Shown piece after piece: positions 24,400 to 33,034 of a stretch of DNA of 64,000 nucleotides; the first letter of the stretch is position 1, and each line of letters opens with the position of its first letter. Position numbers and translations under genes: made by a program. The notes beneath the pieces were generated by a model that did no database searches, had not been told where the DNA came from, and was given only the letters and a program-made list of their open reading frames with translations. The stretch covers positions 496,001 to 560,000 of the forward strand of contig NZ_CP023691.1 in the NCBI RefSeq assembly GCF_008704855.1, given 5' to 3'. This DNA comes from Streptomyces platensis (GTDB taxonomy: Bacteria > Actinomycetota > Actinomycetes > Streptomycetales > Streptomycetaceae).

Positions 24400-27300
24400 T
24401 CACCCGGTCGCCACCGACTCCGCGGCGCCACGGCCCAGGAGGTCGTGGAGGAGGCGGGTGGCGGGGAGTTCGGTGTGGAGGTAGACGTGTTCGTTGCTCT
24501 GGCCGACGGCTGCGAGGAGGGCGCGGAAGGTGGTCTTCGCGTCCTCGGTCCGTCCGGCGTGGTGCTGGGCCTGGGCGAGGAGGCCCAGGTGGAGAGGGCG
24601 GCGCAAGTGGGTTCTGGAGTTGCGGAGTTCGGCCATCGAGGAGTGCATGAGGGGGAGGCCGTCCTCCTGTCCGGAGTGGGTGCGGCCCCAGCCTTCCAGC
24701 ACGCCGAGCATGCCCTTCCAGTAGAGCAGTCCGTGTGCGTCGGCCAGGCGGACTCCTTCGGCGCCGGAGGAGCGGGCCGTGCGTGCATCGTCTTCCCAGG
24801 CCGCCACGACCGCGTCCACGTAGAGGGCGAAGCAGCGGTCGGAGGGCCTGCTGTCGTACTCGGTGAGGCGCAGTAATTCGCGGCGGCGTGCCGTGGCGGT
24901 CTTGCGGTCGCCCATGAGCCAGCGGGTGAAGGTGTCGTAGGAGCGGCAGGAGACGCGGGGGTCGTGCTGGAAGGTGCGGGCCAGGGAGTGGCCCTCGTTG
25001 GCGTACCCGTCCGCCATGGCGACGCCGTACTCCAGTTCGGCGAGCGCCTGCCGTAACTGGCCGCGGACGTGGAGAACGATGCCCTCGCCGTAGGCCGCGC
25101 CGAGCACCGCGACGGGCTGGCCGGTCCGGTCGGCGAGGTCCCGGAGCAGGTGCGAGAACTGGCGTGAGGCGTCGTAGCGGCCGGTGACGATGTACGCCGC
25201 GCACAGGGCCCAGAGCACCGACGGGTCTTCGGGAGAGCGGGCGGCCGCGCTGAGGGCCCAGCCGCGGGCGAGTGCCGTCTCGGCCTCGGCGTGGCCGTAG
25301 CCCCGGGTGGTGGCCAGCACCTGGCCGAGTTGAATGTGCAGCCGCTGGTTCAGGGACGCGGCCGAGGGGTCGCCGGGCGGCAGCAGGCCGACCAGGTGGA
25401 CCGCGCGGCGCAGCCAGGTCTCCACCTGTTCGTAGGCGAGTTGCTGTTCCGCCTGCTCGGCGGCGCGCAGCAGCAGGGGAAGCGTGTCGGCCGCCGGCAG
25501 TGCGCTCTTGGCGTGCCAGGCGTGGTGGGCGATCCGCTCGATCTCCTCGTCCGCCAGCTGCCCGAGTCTGCGGGTCGAGATCCCCTCGACGACTCTCGCG
25601 TGCAGCCGCTGCCGGTCCTCGCGGGCGAGCTCGTCGATGAGCGTCTCCTGGACCAGGGCGTGGGTGAAGTGGAGCCGTTCCGGGTGGTGGCGGTCCTCGC
25701 CGAGCAGCCCGGCCCGGATCGCCAGCTCCAGTGCCTTGGTGACCGGTTCATCCTCGGTGGCCGTGCGTTCCAGCAGGTCGGTGTCGACCTCGGTGCCGAT
25801 GACGGCGCACAGCCGCAGCACGCGCAGCACCGTCTCGGGGAGGGTGGCGAAGCGCTGGTGCAGGGCCTCGCGGACGCCCGTCGGGACACGGGTGAGGAGC
25901 ACATCCACCGCGTCGGGCCGCCGCAGGCTCCGCGCGTCGCCCAGGAGGGAGAGGAGCTGCATGACGAAGTACGGGTTGCCTTCGCTGCGCCGGTGCAGCA
26001 CCTCGACGACCCCCGCGTCGACACCGGGCCCGACGAGGGCGGCGACGGCGTGGCGGGACAGGCCGCCGAGCCGCAGGGTCTCGGTCCGGGGTCCGCGCAG
26101 GACCTCGGAGAGCATGCGGCGCAGCGTGGCGTCGGACTCGATCTCGTACTCACGGGCGGTCAGGACGATGCCGAGCGGATGGCCCTGGCTGCGGGTGCTC
26201 AGCAGTCTGAGGAGGTCGAGGGAGGCGGTGTCGGCCCAGTGCAGGTCCTCCATGAGCAGGACGAGGGGCCGCTGGGCGGCGAGGGCGAGCAGGACTTCGC
26301 AGACCGCGTCGTGGGTGAGGAACCGGGCCCGGCCCCAGTCGGATTCCGGGGCCGGGCCGCCTGGCCGGGCCGCGCGCTCGGGCAGCAGCGGGGCGAGCAG
26401 GGTGCCGAACGGTTCCGCCGCCGCGCGGAAGGCGTCCGGGCGGGTGGTGGACAGTCGTCTGAGGATCTGGGTCCACAGCCAGTACGGCGGCACGCCCTCG
26501 CCCAGGAAACAGTGGCTCCAGATCACCTCCAGGCCGGCAGCGTCCTCGCCGGCGCCCTTCCGGCCTGCTTGGGGGGTTCCCAGCCGGAGTGCGAATTCAA
26601 GGAGCAGCCGGGTTTTGCCGACGCCGGCGGGGCCGAGGACGCCCGCAACATGACCGTGCCCGGCGAGCGCGCTCGCCGCCGCGGCGGTCAGGCGCTGCAA
26701 CTCCTCGCTACGGCCGGTGAACGGCGACTGGGCGCCCGGACTGCCGCACACGGGGCGGGAGGTCTCGGTGTGGGGGTCGTACTCGGGGGTCTTGGCATCC
26801 GGCGTCGTCGGACGTGGGCCCTCATCCGCATGGGCGGTGGGCGGGTGCCCGTTCTTGTTCTTAGTGGTCGACTGCCAATTCTCGGTGGCTGAAAGCCAGT
26901 TCTCGGTGGTCGACTGCCAATTCTCGCTGGTCGGGCGCGAGTTCTTGTTGGTCGGGCGCGAGTTCCCGGGGGCCGACCGCGCGTGCGTGGTAGTCGGCGG
27001 CGCGGTAGTTGGCGGCGTGGTAGTCGGCTGTGAGTGCGCGGTGATTGTCGTCGGCCGGCGGCCGTGTCCCGGTCCCCCGGCAGGCCCGTCCGCCTGCGCC
27101 CCGGCCGTCCCGGCCACCCGCGCCCCGTCCGCGGCAGGGCTTCCTCCGGCCTCTCCCGATCTCGCGGACAGCGTGTCGTCCTGGGGAGCGGCGCCACCGC
27201 GTTCGGCTGCGGAGAGTTCGTCCCGAGCGGCTGCTGCCCCGCCGATCCCACCGGACCGCTCGGCCGCCGCCAGCCGCTCGGGCTCGTCCGCCGCACATGG

Positions 27301-28332
27301 TGGGCGCTCCTCCGCTCCCTGTGTACCTTCGCCGTCGTTCGCCGTGGCGCCCCCGGGCGCCGTGGCCGGCAGCGCGGGCCCGGCAGGTCCGGGGCGACCG
27401 GGGCGCGGCCCGGCGGTGGGCTCTGTCATGGATCTGGTCATGGATCTGGTCATGGGCCCGGTCATGGGCCCGGTCATGGGCCCGGTCATGGGCCCGGCCG
27501 TGGGTCCGCCCGCCCCCGGCTCCTGGCGCAGGATCGCGGTCCGGACCCGGCGGAGTTCGGCGGCGGTGCCCACGCCGAACTCCTCGTCCAGGTGGACGCG
27601 GGTCCGTTCGTACGCTTCGAGCGCCTCGGCTTGCCGCCCGAGCCGGGACAGGGCCGTCATCAAGTGGCCGACCAGGCGTTCGCGCGCCGGGTGGAGGCGC
27701 GCCTCGCGGTCGAGGTCCGCGGCTACTTCCTGGGCTTCTCCGAGGGCGAGTTGGGCCTCTGCGCAGGACTCCACGGCGGTGAGCCGGACGTCTTCGAGAC
27801 GCGAACTCTCGTCGCTGAGCGGAGGGTGGCCGTCGAACTCCGCATAGGGCGAGCCCCGCCACAGTGACAGGGCTGCCGTGAACCGGTCGCGCGCGGCGCG
27901 TGGGTCGCCTCGTTCCAGCAGCAGTCGCCCTTCGGCGACCAGGCGCTCGAAGCGGCAGGCGTCGATCTGTTCGGGGGTGAGTTCCAGGACGTAGCCGTGC
28001 GCGCGGTGGCGCAGCACGGTGAGGCGGTCCGGCCCGGACGCCGGCTGGAGTACGCGGCGCAGGTGGGAGATGTGGCTCTGGAGCGTGGCGACGGACTGAC
28101 GCGGGGGTTCCTCGCCCCACAGCTCCTCGATGAGCAGCTCCGTAGGCACCACCCGCCCCAGGCGTATGAGGAGCAGGGCGAGCAGGGCCCTGCGGCGTGG
28201 CGGACCGAGGGGGAGGTCGCGGCCGTCGTGGCGCGCCGACATGGGGCCCAGAACGCTCAGTAGGAGGGGGGTTTCGTGCGGCTCGGCCTCGGGAGCCGGG
28301 GTGGGGTGCTTCGGCGTCAGGGATGAAGGCAT
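24400..28332 (-). CDS. AfsR-like regulator: SARP N-terminus, AAA ATPase and TPR region
   Basis: This 1310-aa regulator has a winged-helix DNA-binding domain (about 25-100; LPLGPPRRRALLALLLIRLG, VPTELLIEELWGEEPP), a BTAD domain (about 105-250; CRFERLVAEGRLLLERGDPR), and a low-complexity linker (about 280-585). An AAA/NTPase domain follows (Walker A GPAGVGKTR, Walker B PLVLLMEDLHWAD), then a long TPR-like helical region. The layout matches AfsR-type regulators that couple ATP-dependent control to secondary metabolism. The ATG at 28332 with GGGACC upstream is chosen; the open frame runs to 28458. The linker contains two tandem repeats. It is about 750 bases from the SARP gene, divergent, and may influence the cluster. 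Confidence 0.88.
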   Translation of the reverse strand: MPSSLTPKHPTPAPEAEPHETPLLLSVLGPMSARHDGRDLPLGPPRRRALLALLLIRLGRVVPTELLIEELWGEEPPRQSVATLQSHISHLRRVLQPASGPDRLTVLRHRAHGYVLELTPEQIDACRFERLVAEGRLLLERGDPRAARDRFTAALSLWRGSPYAEFDGHPPLSDESSRLEDVRLTAVESCAEAQLALGEAQEVAADLDREARLHPARERLVGHLMTALSRLGRQAEALEAYERTRVHLDEEFGVGTAAELRRVRTAILRQEPGAGGPTAGPMTGPMTGPMTGPMTRSMTRSMTEPTAGPRPGRPGPAGPALPATAPGGATANDGEGTQGAEERPPCAADEPERLAAAERSGGIGGAAAARDELSAAERGGAAPQDDTLSARSGEAGGSPAADGARVAGTAGAQADGPAGGPGHGRRPTTITAHSQPTTTPPTTAPPTTTHARSAPGNSRPTNKNSRPTSENWQSTTENWLSATENWQSTTKNKNGHPPTAHADEGPRPTTPDAKTPEYDPHTETSRPVCGSPGAQSPFTGRSEELQRLTAAAASALAGHGHVAGVLGPAGVGKTRLLLEFALRLGTPQAGRKGAGEDAAGLEVIWSHCFLGEGVPPYWLWTQILRRLSTTRPDAFRAAAEPFGTLLAPLLPERAARPGGPAPESDWGRARFLTHDAVCEVLLALAAQRPLVLLMEDLHWADTASLDLLRLLSTRSQGHPLGIVLTAREYEIESDATLRRMLSEVLRGPRTETLRLGGLSRHAVAALVGPGVDAGVVEVLHRRSEGNPYFVMQLLSLLGDARSLRRPDAVDVLLTRVPTGVREALHQRFATLPETVLRVLRLCAVIGTEVDTDLLERTATEDEPVTKALELAIRAGLLGEDRHHPERLHFTHALVQETLIDELAREDRQRLHARVVEGISTRRLGQLADEEIERIAHHAWHAKSALPAADTLPLLLRAAEQAEQQLAYEQVETWLRRAVHLVGLLPPGDPSAASLNQRLHIQLGQVLATTRGYGHAEAETALARGWALSAAARSPEDPSVLWALCAAYIVTGRYDASRQFSHLLRDLADRTGQPVAVLGAAYGEGIVLHVRGQLRQALAELEYGVAMADGYANEGHSLARTFQHDPRVSCRSYDTFTRWLMGDRKTATARRRELLRLTEYDSRPSDRCFALYVDAVVAAWEDDARTARSSGAEGVRLADAHGLLYWKGMLGVLEGWGRTHSGQEDGLPLMHSSMAELRNSRTHLRRPLHLGLLAQAQHHAGRTEDAKTTFRALLAAVGQSNEHVYLHTELPATRLLHDLLGRGAAESVATG
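26852..26977 (-). repeat. Six 21-base tandem repeats inside the AfsR-like gene
   Basis: Six imperfect 21-base units encode heptapeptides such as NSRPTNK, NSRPTSE, NWQSTTE, NWLSATE and NWQSTTK. Asn recurs at the first place. They lie in the linker between the BTAD and ATPase domains. Confidence 0.85.
27425..27496 (-). repeat. Six 12-base tandem repeats inside the AfsR-like gene
   Basis: Six units of 12 bases run without interruption. Four encode GPMT and two encode RSMT, forming a tetrapeptide array directly after the BTAD domain. The four GPMT units are identical in DNA, so copy number probably varies between strains. Confidence 0.9.
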
Positions 28333-29084
28333 ATCGGTCCCAATCGTTCTCGCACGCGCGATCGTGCTGACGGGCGAGTGGCGCAGTGCGGCCGGTACCC
28401 GTCCGAACCGGAGCCTTACACAGAGGATGAGGCGTTCCAAGATCTTCGCCGTCGCCAAGGAGCGAACGGCAAGGTACCCGCAGGAATTTCGGCCAGGATG
28501 GCCAAATTCCTCTCAGGAAGTGGCAGGAATCCGGCAGCGTCCCGACCAGGGCGCGGCAAGGGGGATGCCGCAGGATGCCGGTGATCGGAAACCACCCCCG
28601 AACGGGAGGCCTTGGTCGGAGCCCGCGGTGCCGGCGCCTTCGCGGTCACCCGCTGGACAGACCTTCACCAAGGCCGTCTCGCAACGGAGAAGGAGTATCG
28701 GTCGGATGCGGAACCGATTGCTTGTGAATCCCGCGACCCTAGGTGTCGCACGGCCCCCCTCCGGAGTCCCGCAAGCGGCTGTGGCCTGCCTAGGGTTGCG
28801 GTCATGGACGGGCGAGGTCGACGACCTGGGGCAGGCGGGCCGCGTGGGCCCCGGTGGCCAGGTTGGCCGCGGGTCCCGCCGGCGACGCCGGTCTCGACGG
28901 CGACCCGGCCGGTCAAGGTAGCGCGTCTCCCAGGAGGGCACCCGTAGGAGGTCCACGGCCGTCCGCCGGCGTCCCCCTGGCAGCATACAGATCAGCCCTC
29001 CGGCGCTGACGCGATGTCAACAAGCGCCTCTTCAGTGCCGATTCCCCATGATCGTCGGGCATGTGATGTGAAGGGTCCAGTTCC
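28333..29084. promoter_or_regulatory. Intergenic region between AfsR-like and SARP genes, with a hairpin
   Basis: This 752-base divergent gap has several open frames but none with recognisable protein character. A strong stem-loop at 28482-28511 pairs AGGAATTTCGGCCA with TGGCCAAATTCCT (one bulged C, 3-base loop), about 150 bases before the AfsR-like start. It may be an operator or a leader structure. The region just before the SARP (28985-29084) has lower GC and AAGGG as ribosome site. Confidence 0.5.
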
Positions 29085-29915
29085 GTGCACTATGCAATTC
29101 TCGGGCCGCTCCGCCTGGTCATTAATGGTGAACCTCGACCCATTCGATCCCGGAACTTATCGATTATTCTGGCCACTCTCCTCGTGAAGGCGGGAAGTAT
29201 CGTCACCGTCGACGACCTCATCGGCGAGGTATGGGCTCAGCCGCCCCAACGGGCGCGCGACGCGATCTACGTGCACATCTCCAAACTGCGCCAGCAACTC
29301 GGCAACAAGTCCCAGGACGACGTGATATGGAGTCAATTCCCGGGCTATCTGATGCGCCTCCATGGCGAGCAACTGGACCTCCAGTTGTTTCATCGCCACC
29401 GGATCGACGGACACCGCAACATGGTGAATGGTGACTACCAAGCCGCGGCCCGCGACTGGAAATCCGGGCTCTCCCTCTGCCGGGGCACCCTGCTCGGCGG
29501 GGCCTACGCCGGGCCCATCCTCGGCAGCTTCGACTCGTGGCTGGAGCAGTCACGCACGGACTGCATCGAGCTGACCGCATGGTCACAGCTCAGTGCCGGC
29601 CTGTGCCACGAGGTGATCGACTTCCTTTCCCTGCATCTGACGCGGTATCCGCTGAACGAGATCTTGTACCAGCAGTTGATGCTGGCGTTCTTCTTGTCGC
29701 GCCATCGCGCCCAATCCCTCCGGATTTTCCATCGGGCCCGTCAGACGCTCGCCGGCGAACTCGGTATCAATCCGGGCGGAGATCTCCGGATGATGCAGGA
29801 CATCGTCCTGTCCGACGACGTCAGCCGAGCCAAGCGGGTCATTGCGTCCGCCGTGGCGTCACGCGTCAGCGACCTACGGCCTTCGGGAGCGCCGGCGCCC
29901 TCCTCCTTCTGTTGA
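29085..29915 (+). CDS. SARP-family transcriptional activator (likely cluster regulator)
   Basis: This 276-aa protein has the SARP layout: an OmpR-like winged helix (about 5-95; ILGPLRLVINGEPRPIRSRN, VDDLIGEVWAQPPQRARDAI, YVHISKLRQQLG) followed by a BTAD domain (about 100-250; LFHRHRIDGHRNMVNGDYQA, RARQTLAGELGINPG). SARPs bind direct repeats near the -35 region and activate antibiotic clusters. Codon 25 is TTA (29157-29159), so translation should depend on the bldA leucyl-tRNA. The 5' part is richer in A and T than its neighbours. The GTG at 29085 has AAGGG upstream. Matching 11-bp-period repeats occur in the promoter at 39952-40021. Confidence 0.9.
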   Translation: MHYAILGPLRLVINGEPRPIRSRNLSIILATLLVKAGSIVTVDDLIGEVWAQPPQRARDAIYVHISKLRQQLGNKSQDDVIWSQFPGYLMRLHGEQLDLQLFHRHRIDGHRNMVNGDYQAAARDWKSGLSLCRGTLLGGAYAGPILGSFDSWLEQSRTDCIELTAWSQLSAGLCHEVIDFLSLHLTRYPLNEILYQQLMLAFFLSRHRAQSLRIFHRARQTLAGELGINPGGDLRMMQDIVLSDDVSRAKRVIASAVASRVSDLRPSGAPAPSSFC

Positions 29916-30057
29916 TGAGTTCGACACCGGCAATATTTTTCCGGGGCCACCGGCCCTCAGTTGAGAGCGCCGCTCAGCCTTTTCCGCTGCGCCGGCCTCG
30001 CGCACAGGAAAGAGAAACCGTGGTCACCTTTCCCCTCCGCACTGTTCCGGCGGCCCC

Positions 30058-31335
30058 ATGAGCGCCCCGGACGCGAGCTCGATGCTGCTCGCTCTCGCCG
30101 CCCTCGTCCTCGTCTGCCAGGGGATGGCGGCCCTCGCGCGCCGCCTGGGCCAGCCCTCGGTGGTCGGGGAGATCGTCGGCGGTGTGCTCCTCGGCCCCAC
30201 CCTCTTCGGGGGCCGGCTCACCGACACGCTCTTCCCGACCGATATCCGTCCGCTGCTCGGCGCGTTCGCGAGCGTCGGCGTGGCGCTGTTCATGTTCCTG
30301 GTGGGGCTGGAGTTCGACCGGCGCGTCATACGCCAGCAGGCGGGCACGATGGGCTGGCTGGGCGTCGGGGCGCTCGTGGTGCCGTTCGGGCTCGGGGCGC
30401 TGTTCGCGCTGTGGCTGCTCGGCGCGCACCCGAGCCGGCAGCCGACGGCGTTCGTCGTGTTCCTCGGCACGGCCATGGCCGTCACCGCCTTCCCCGTCCT
30501 CGCACGGATCATCGTCGACCACGGCCTGCTCAACAGCCGGGTCGGCGGACTCGCCCTGGCGCTGGCGGCGGTGGGCGATGTGATCGCCTGGACGGTGCTC
30601 GCCGTCGTCGTGGCCGTCGTCGGAGCGGACGGGCATTCCTGGCGGCTGCTACTGCTCCTCCCCTACGCCGCGATCATGGTGTTCGTGGTCCCGCGGCTGC
30701 TGAGCAGCCGGCTCGTGAACCGGCTCCCGCAGCGCGCGACCGTGCTGCTCGTGATGGCCGGCGTGCTCGCCTCCGGCGCCGCGACCGAGTGGATGGGGCT
30801 GCACCTGATCTTCGGGGCCTTCCTGTTCGGCCTCGTCGTCCCCCGCACCAGGCTGCGCGGTGGCTTCCGGGAGGGGCTGGGCACCTCGGTCGAGCCGCTG
30901 GCGTCCTTCCTCATGCCGATCTACTTCGTGGTCGCCGGCTTCCGCGTGGACCTCTCTCACCTCGATGCCGGTGCGATCGGCGAGCTGTTGCTGATCCTGC
31001 TCGTCGCGTGCGGCGGAAAGCTTCTCGGCGTCTACAGCGGCGCCCGGGCCGCCCGCCTCGACCACCGGTCGGCCCTGGGGCTCGCCACGCTGATGAACGT
31101 GCGCGGCCTGACCGAGCTGGTGCTGCTGATGGTTGGCCTCTCCATGGGGCTCCTCGATCCCGACCTCTACTCGCTGATGGTCGTGATGGCCGTCGTGACC
31201 ACGGTCGCCTCGGGACCGCTGCTGCGCTTCAGCCTCGGCTCGTCGATGAAGGACGAGGGAACGGTCGGAGCACGGGTACCGGTGCCCACTGCGCAGGGCG
31301 AGGAGCGGGAGCAACCTCAGGCGGGGCGACCGTAG
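30058..31335 (+). CDS. CPA2-type monovalent cation/proton antiporter
   Basis: This 425-aa integral membrane protein has about 12-13 helices and matches the Na+/H+ exchanger (KefB/NapA-like) family. It shows RRLGQPSVVGEIVGGVLLGP near the N-terminus, FLVGLEFDRRVIRQQ, GDVIAWTVLAVVV with the conserved Asp, and NVRGLTELVLLMVGLSMG. A TrkA-N or UspA tail is absent. It exchanges K+ or Na+ for H+. Its place beside the SARP might mean a cluster role such as ion homeostasis or resistance, but nothing in the sequence proves it. Confidence 0.88.
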   Translation: MSAPDASSMLLALAALVLVCQGMAALARRLGQPSVVGEIVGGVLLGPTLFGGRLTDTLFPTDIRPLLGAFASVGVALFMFLVGLEFDRRVIRQQAGTMGWLGVGALVVPFGLGALFALWLLGAHPSRQPTAFVVFLGTAMAVTAFPVLARIIVDHGLLNSRVGGLALALAAVGDVIAWTVLAVVVAVVGADGHSWRLLLLLPYAAIMVFVVPRLLSSRLVNRLPQRATVLLVMAGVLASGAATEWMGLHLIFGAFLFGLVVPRTRLRGGFREGLGTSVEPLASFLMPIYFVVAGFRVDLSHLDAGAIGELLLILLVACGGKLLGVYSGARAARLDHRSALGLATLMNVRGLTELVLLMVGLSMGLLDPDLYSLMVVMAVVTTVASGPLLRFSLGSSMKDEGTVGARVPVPTAQGEEREQPQAGRP

Positions 31336-31363
31336 TTCGCCACCTCCAGGGGGACACCACGAG

Positions 31364-31410
31364 CGTCAACTACTACTTGACGACCCTCGATCGTCAACTT
31401 AAAGTTGACG
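31364..31410. promoter_or_regulatory. Two dyads abutting the HTH-ClpN gene start
   Basis: A perfect dyad CGTCAACTTAAAGTTGACG (31392-31410) ends two bases before the ATG at 31412. An imperfect copy, CGTCAA-N7-TTGACG, lies at 31364-31382, 28 bases upstream. Paired GTCAA/TTGAC sites covering the start region suggest an autoregulatory operator that also blocks the ribosome site. Confidence 0.65.
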
Positions 31411-31411
31411 C

Positions 31412-32116
31412 ATGAGCCCACTCGACATCAGCCTCGCCGACCTGATCGCCCGTCTCGACGAGGAGCTCCCCGAAGCCAGCGAACTGGCCCGCATCAGCGA
31501 GGCGCGACTGCGCGCCCAGACCCTGTCCGACCTCGGTGACCAGCTCATCGACCACTACGTCAGCAAGGCCAAGCAGACCGGCGCGTCGTGGACCGAGATC
31601 GGCGACGCCATCGGGGTGTCCAAGCAGGCCGCCCAGCAACGCCACGCACCCGGCCCTTTCGAGCGGTATACCGACCTGAACCGGCACAGCATCGTGCTGG
31701 CGCAGGAGGCCGCCCGAACGCACAAACACGACTTCATCGGCACCGAACACCTGCTGCTCGGCCTGCTCGGCGAACCACGGGGCCTGGCCTACGAGGTGCT
31801 GGTCGCGAAAGCCGGGTCGGAGCAGCGCATCCGCGACGCAATCGAGGAAGCGCTGCCGCCGGCCGGCGAGAAGGCGCTGCGGGGGCACATCGCGTTCCGG
31901 CCGGAGAGCAAGGAGGCCATCGAGCAGGCACGCCGCGCGTCGGCCGACCTCGGCCACGACTGGGTCGGCACGGAACACACCCTGCTGGGCCTGATCCGCG
32001 CCGAGGAGAGCCCCGCCGCGCAGATCCTGCGCAACCTCGGCTTCACGTCAGATGAGCTGCGCGAGACGGTCAAGACCGAGGTCGCCAAACAGTCCGCCAC
32101 GCGCGAGCAGCAGTAA
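31412..32116 (+). CDS. HTH plus ClpN-repeat protein (ClpC N-domain-like regulator)
   Basis: This 234-aa protein couples a helix-turn-helix (about 55-80; SWTEIGDAIGVSKQAAQQRH) to two Clp_N repeats (about 90-225; HDFIGTEHLLLGLLGEPRGL and HDWVGTEHTLLGLIRAEESP). No AAA+ ATPase domain is present. Clp N-domains bind unfolded or phospho-arginine proteins, so a DNA-binding protein carrying them may sense misfolded proteins. No clear Shine-Dalgarno site is present because a palindrome occupies the region. It is probably autoregulated. Confidence 0.8.
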   Translation: MSPLDISLADLIARLDEELPEASELARISEARLRAQTLSDLGDQLIDHYVSKAKQTGASWTEIGDAIGVSKQAAQQRHAPGPFERYTDLNRHSIVLAQEAARTHKHDFIGTEHLLLGLLGEPRGLAYEVLVAKAGSEQRIRDAIEEALPPAGEKALRGHIAFRPESKEAIEQARRASADLGHDWVGTEHTLLGLIRAEESPAAQILRNLGFTSDELRETVKTEVAKQSATREQQ

Positions 32117-32226
32117 CGAAACGGTCAACCACCGCGGATAACCGGGCCGGCACAGCCTTCCTACCTGACACGGGACGGTGGGCTCGTGCCGGCAACCGCC
32201 GGCCGACATCGCCAAAGGCCGGCCCC

Positions 32227-32910
32227 TCACTCGTGGAAGCGCGTCGTCTCTGCCAGCGGCGCGCGGGGGATGGCCGGCATGGAGGCCGCCGCCCCCGGCT
32301 CGGGGTAGCCGAAGGAGATGCCGAACAGCAGCTTGTCCGTGGAAGGGCCGAGGACGGAGCGTACGGCGTCGGCGTAGAAGCCGAGGACGCCTTGCGGGCA
32401 GCTGGCGACGCCGTGGGCCGTCATGGCGAGCATCAGGGTCTGGGCGTAGATGCCGAGGTCGGCGGTCATGCGCTCGTCCGCGTCGGCGGGGACCGAGAGC
32501 AGGGCCACGTGGGGCGCGCCGTAGAAGCGCAGTCCCTCCAGGAACGCCCGCCGCCGCCCGGCACGGTCGCCCCGCGCGATTCCCCGCGCTTCGTGCATGA
32601 TCGCGCCGGCCGCATAACTGCGTTCCGCGGCGGCCCCGGTGTAGGGGTGCAGCGGGAAATCGGGGCTCGGCTTCCCCGATTCGGCGGCTTGGACCAGTGC
32701 TTCGCCGAGCCGTTGGCGGGCCCCGGCGCTGACGACGTCGACCGACCAGGGCTGGGTGTTCGAGTGTGACGGGGCCGAGGCCGCCAGGTCGAAGACCGCG
32801 GTGATGACGGTGTCGGGGACCGGATCGGGCCGGTAGGCACGGACCGCGCGCCGGCCACGGATGAGCCGCTCGGCCACGAGTGGCTCCAGAGAGGTTTCGA
32901 GAGAAGTCAC
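32227..32910 (-). CDS. Nitroreductase-family flavoprotein
   Basis: This 227-aa FMN-dependent oxidoreductase shows the N-terminal RRAVRAYRPDPVPDTVI for FMN phosphate contact, APSHSNTQPWSVDVV, and the late DLGIYAQTLMLAMTAHGVAS and GISFGYPEPGA. Enzymes of this family reduce nitro, quinone or enone groups, and some act in natural-product tailoring. The GTG at 32910 with AAAGGAG five bases upstream is chosen over a GTG two codons earlier. It follows the CmlA-like gene by 124 bases on the same strand and could be part of the cluster, but that is unproven. Confidence 0.85.
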   Translation of the reverse strand: MTSLETSLEPLVAERLIRGRRAVRAYRPDPVPDTVITAVFDLAASAPSHSNTQPWSVDVVSAGARQRLGEALVQAAESGKPSPDFPLHPYTGAAAERSYAAGAIMHEARGIARGDRAGRRRAFLEGLRFYGAPHVALLSVPADADERMTADLGIYAQTLMLAMTAHGVASCPQGVLGFYADAVRSVLGPSTDKLLFGISFGYPEPGAAASMPAIPRAPLAETTRFHE

Positions 32911-33034
32911 GAGCACTCCTTTCTGTGGGTGCGTGCCTCGGATCGGTCTCCACGACGATCCGGGCCGGGCACGGACGGTCCGTTTTCACCGACGGGTCAG
33001 ATCCGCGGGGCGGGGCGGGAGAAGGAGCGCCCGC

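Noticed and set aside
28416..28649. A 77-codon frame between the AfsR-like and SARP genes
   Set aside because: Pro/Arg-rich shadow with no homology, and the stem-loop at 28482-28511 lies inside it.
32146..32193. GCCGGCAC / GTGCCGGC inverted repeat as terminator between convergent genes
   Set aside because: The 8-bp arms are 32 bases apart, too weak to call with confidence.
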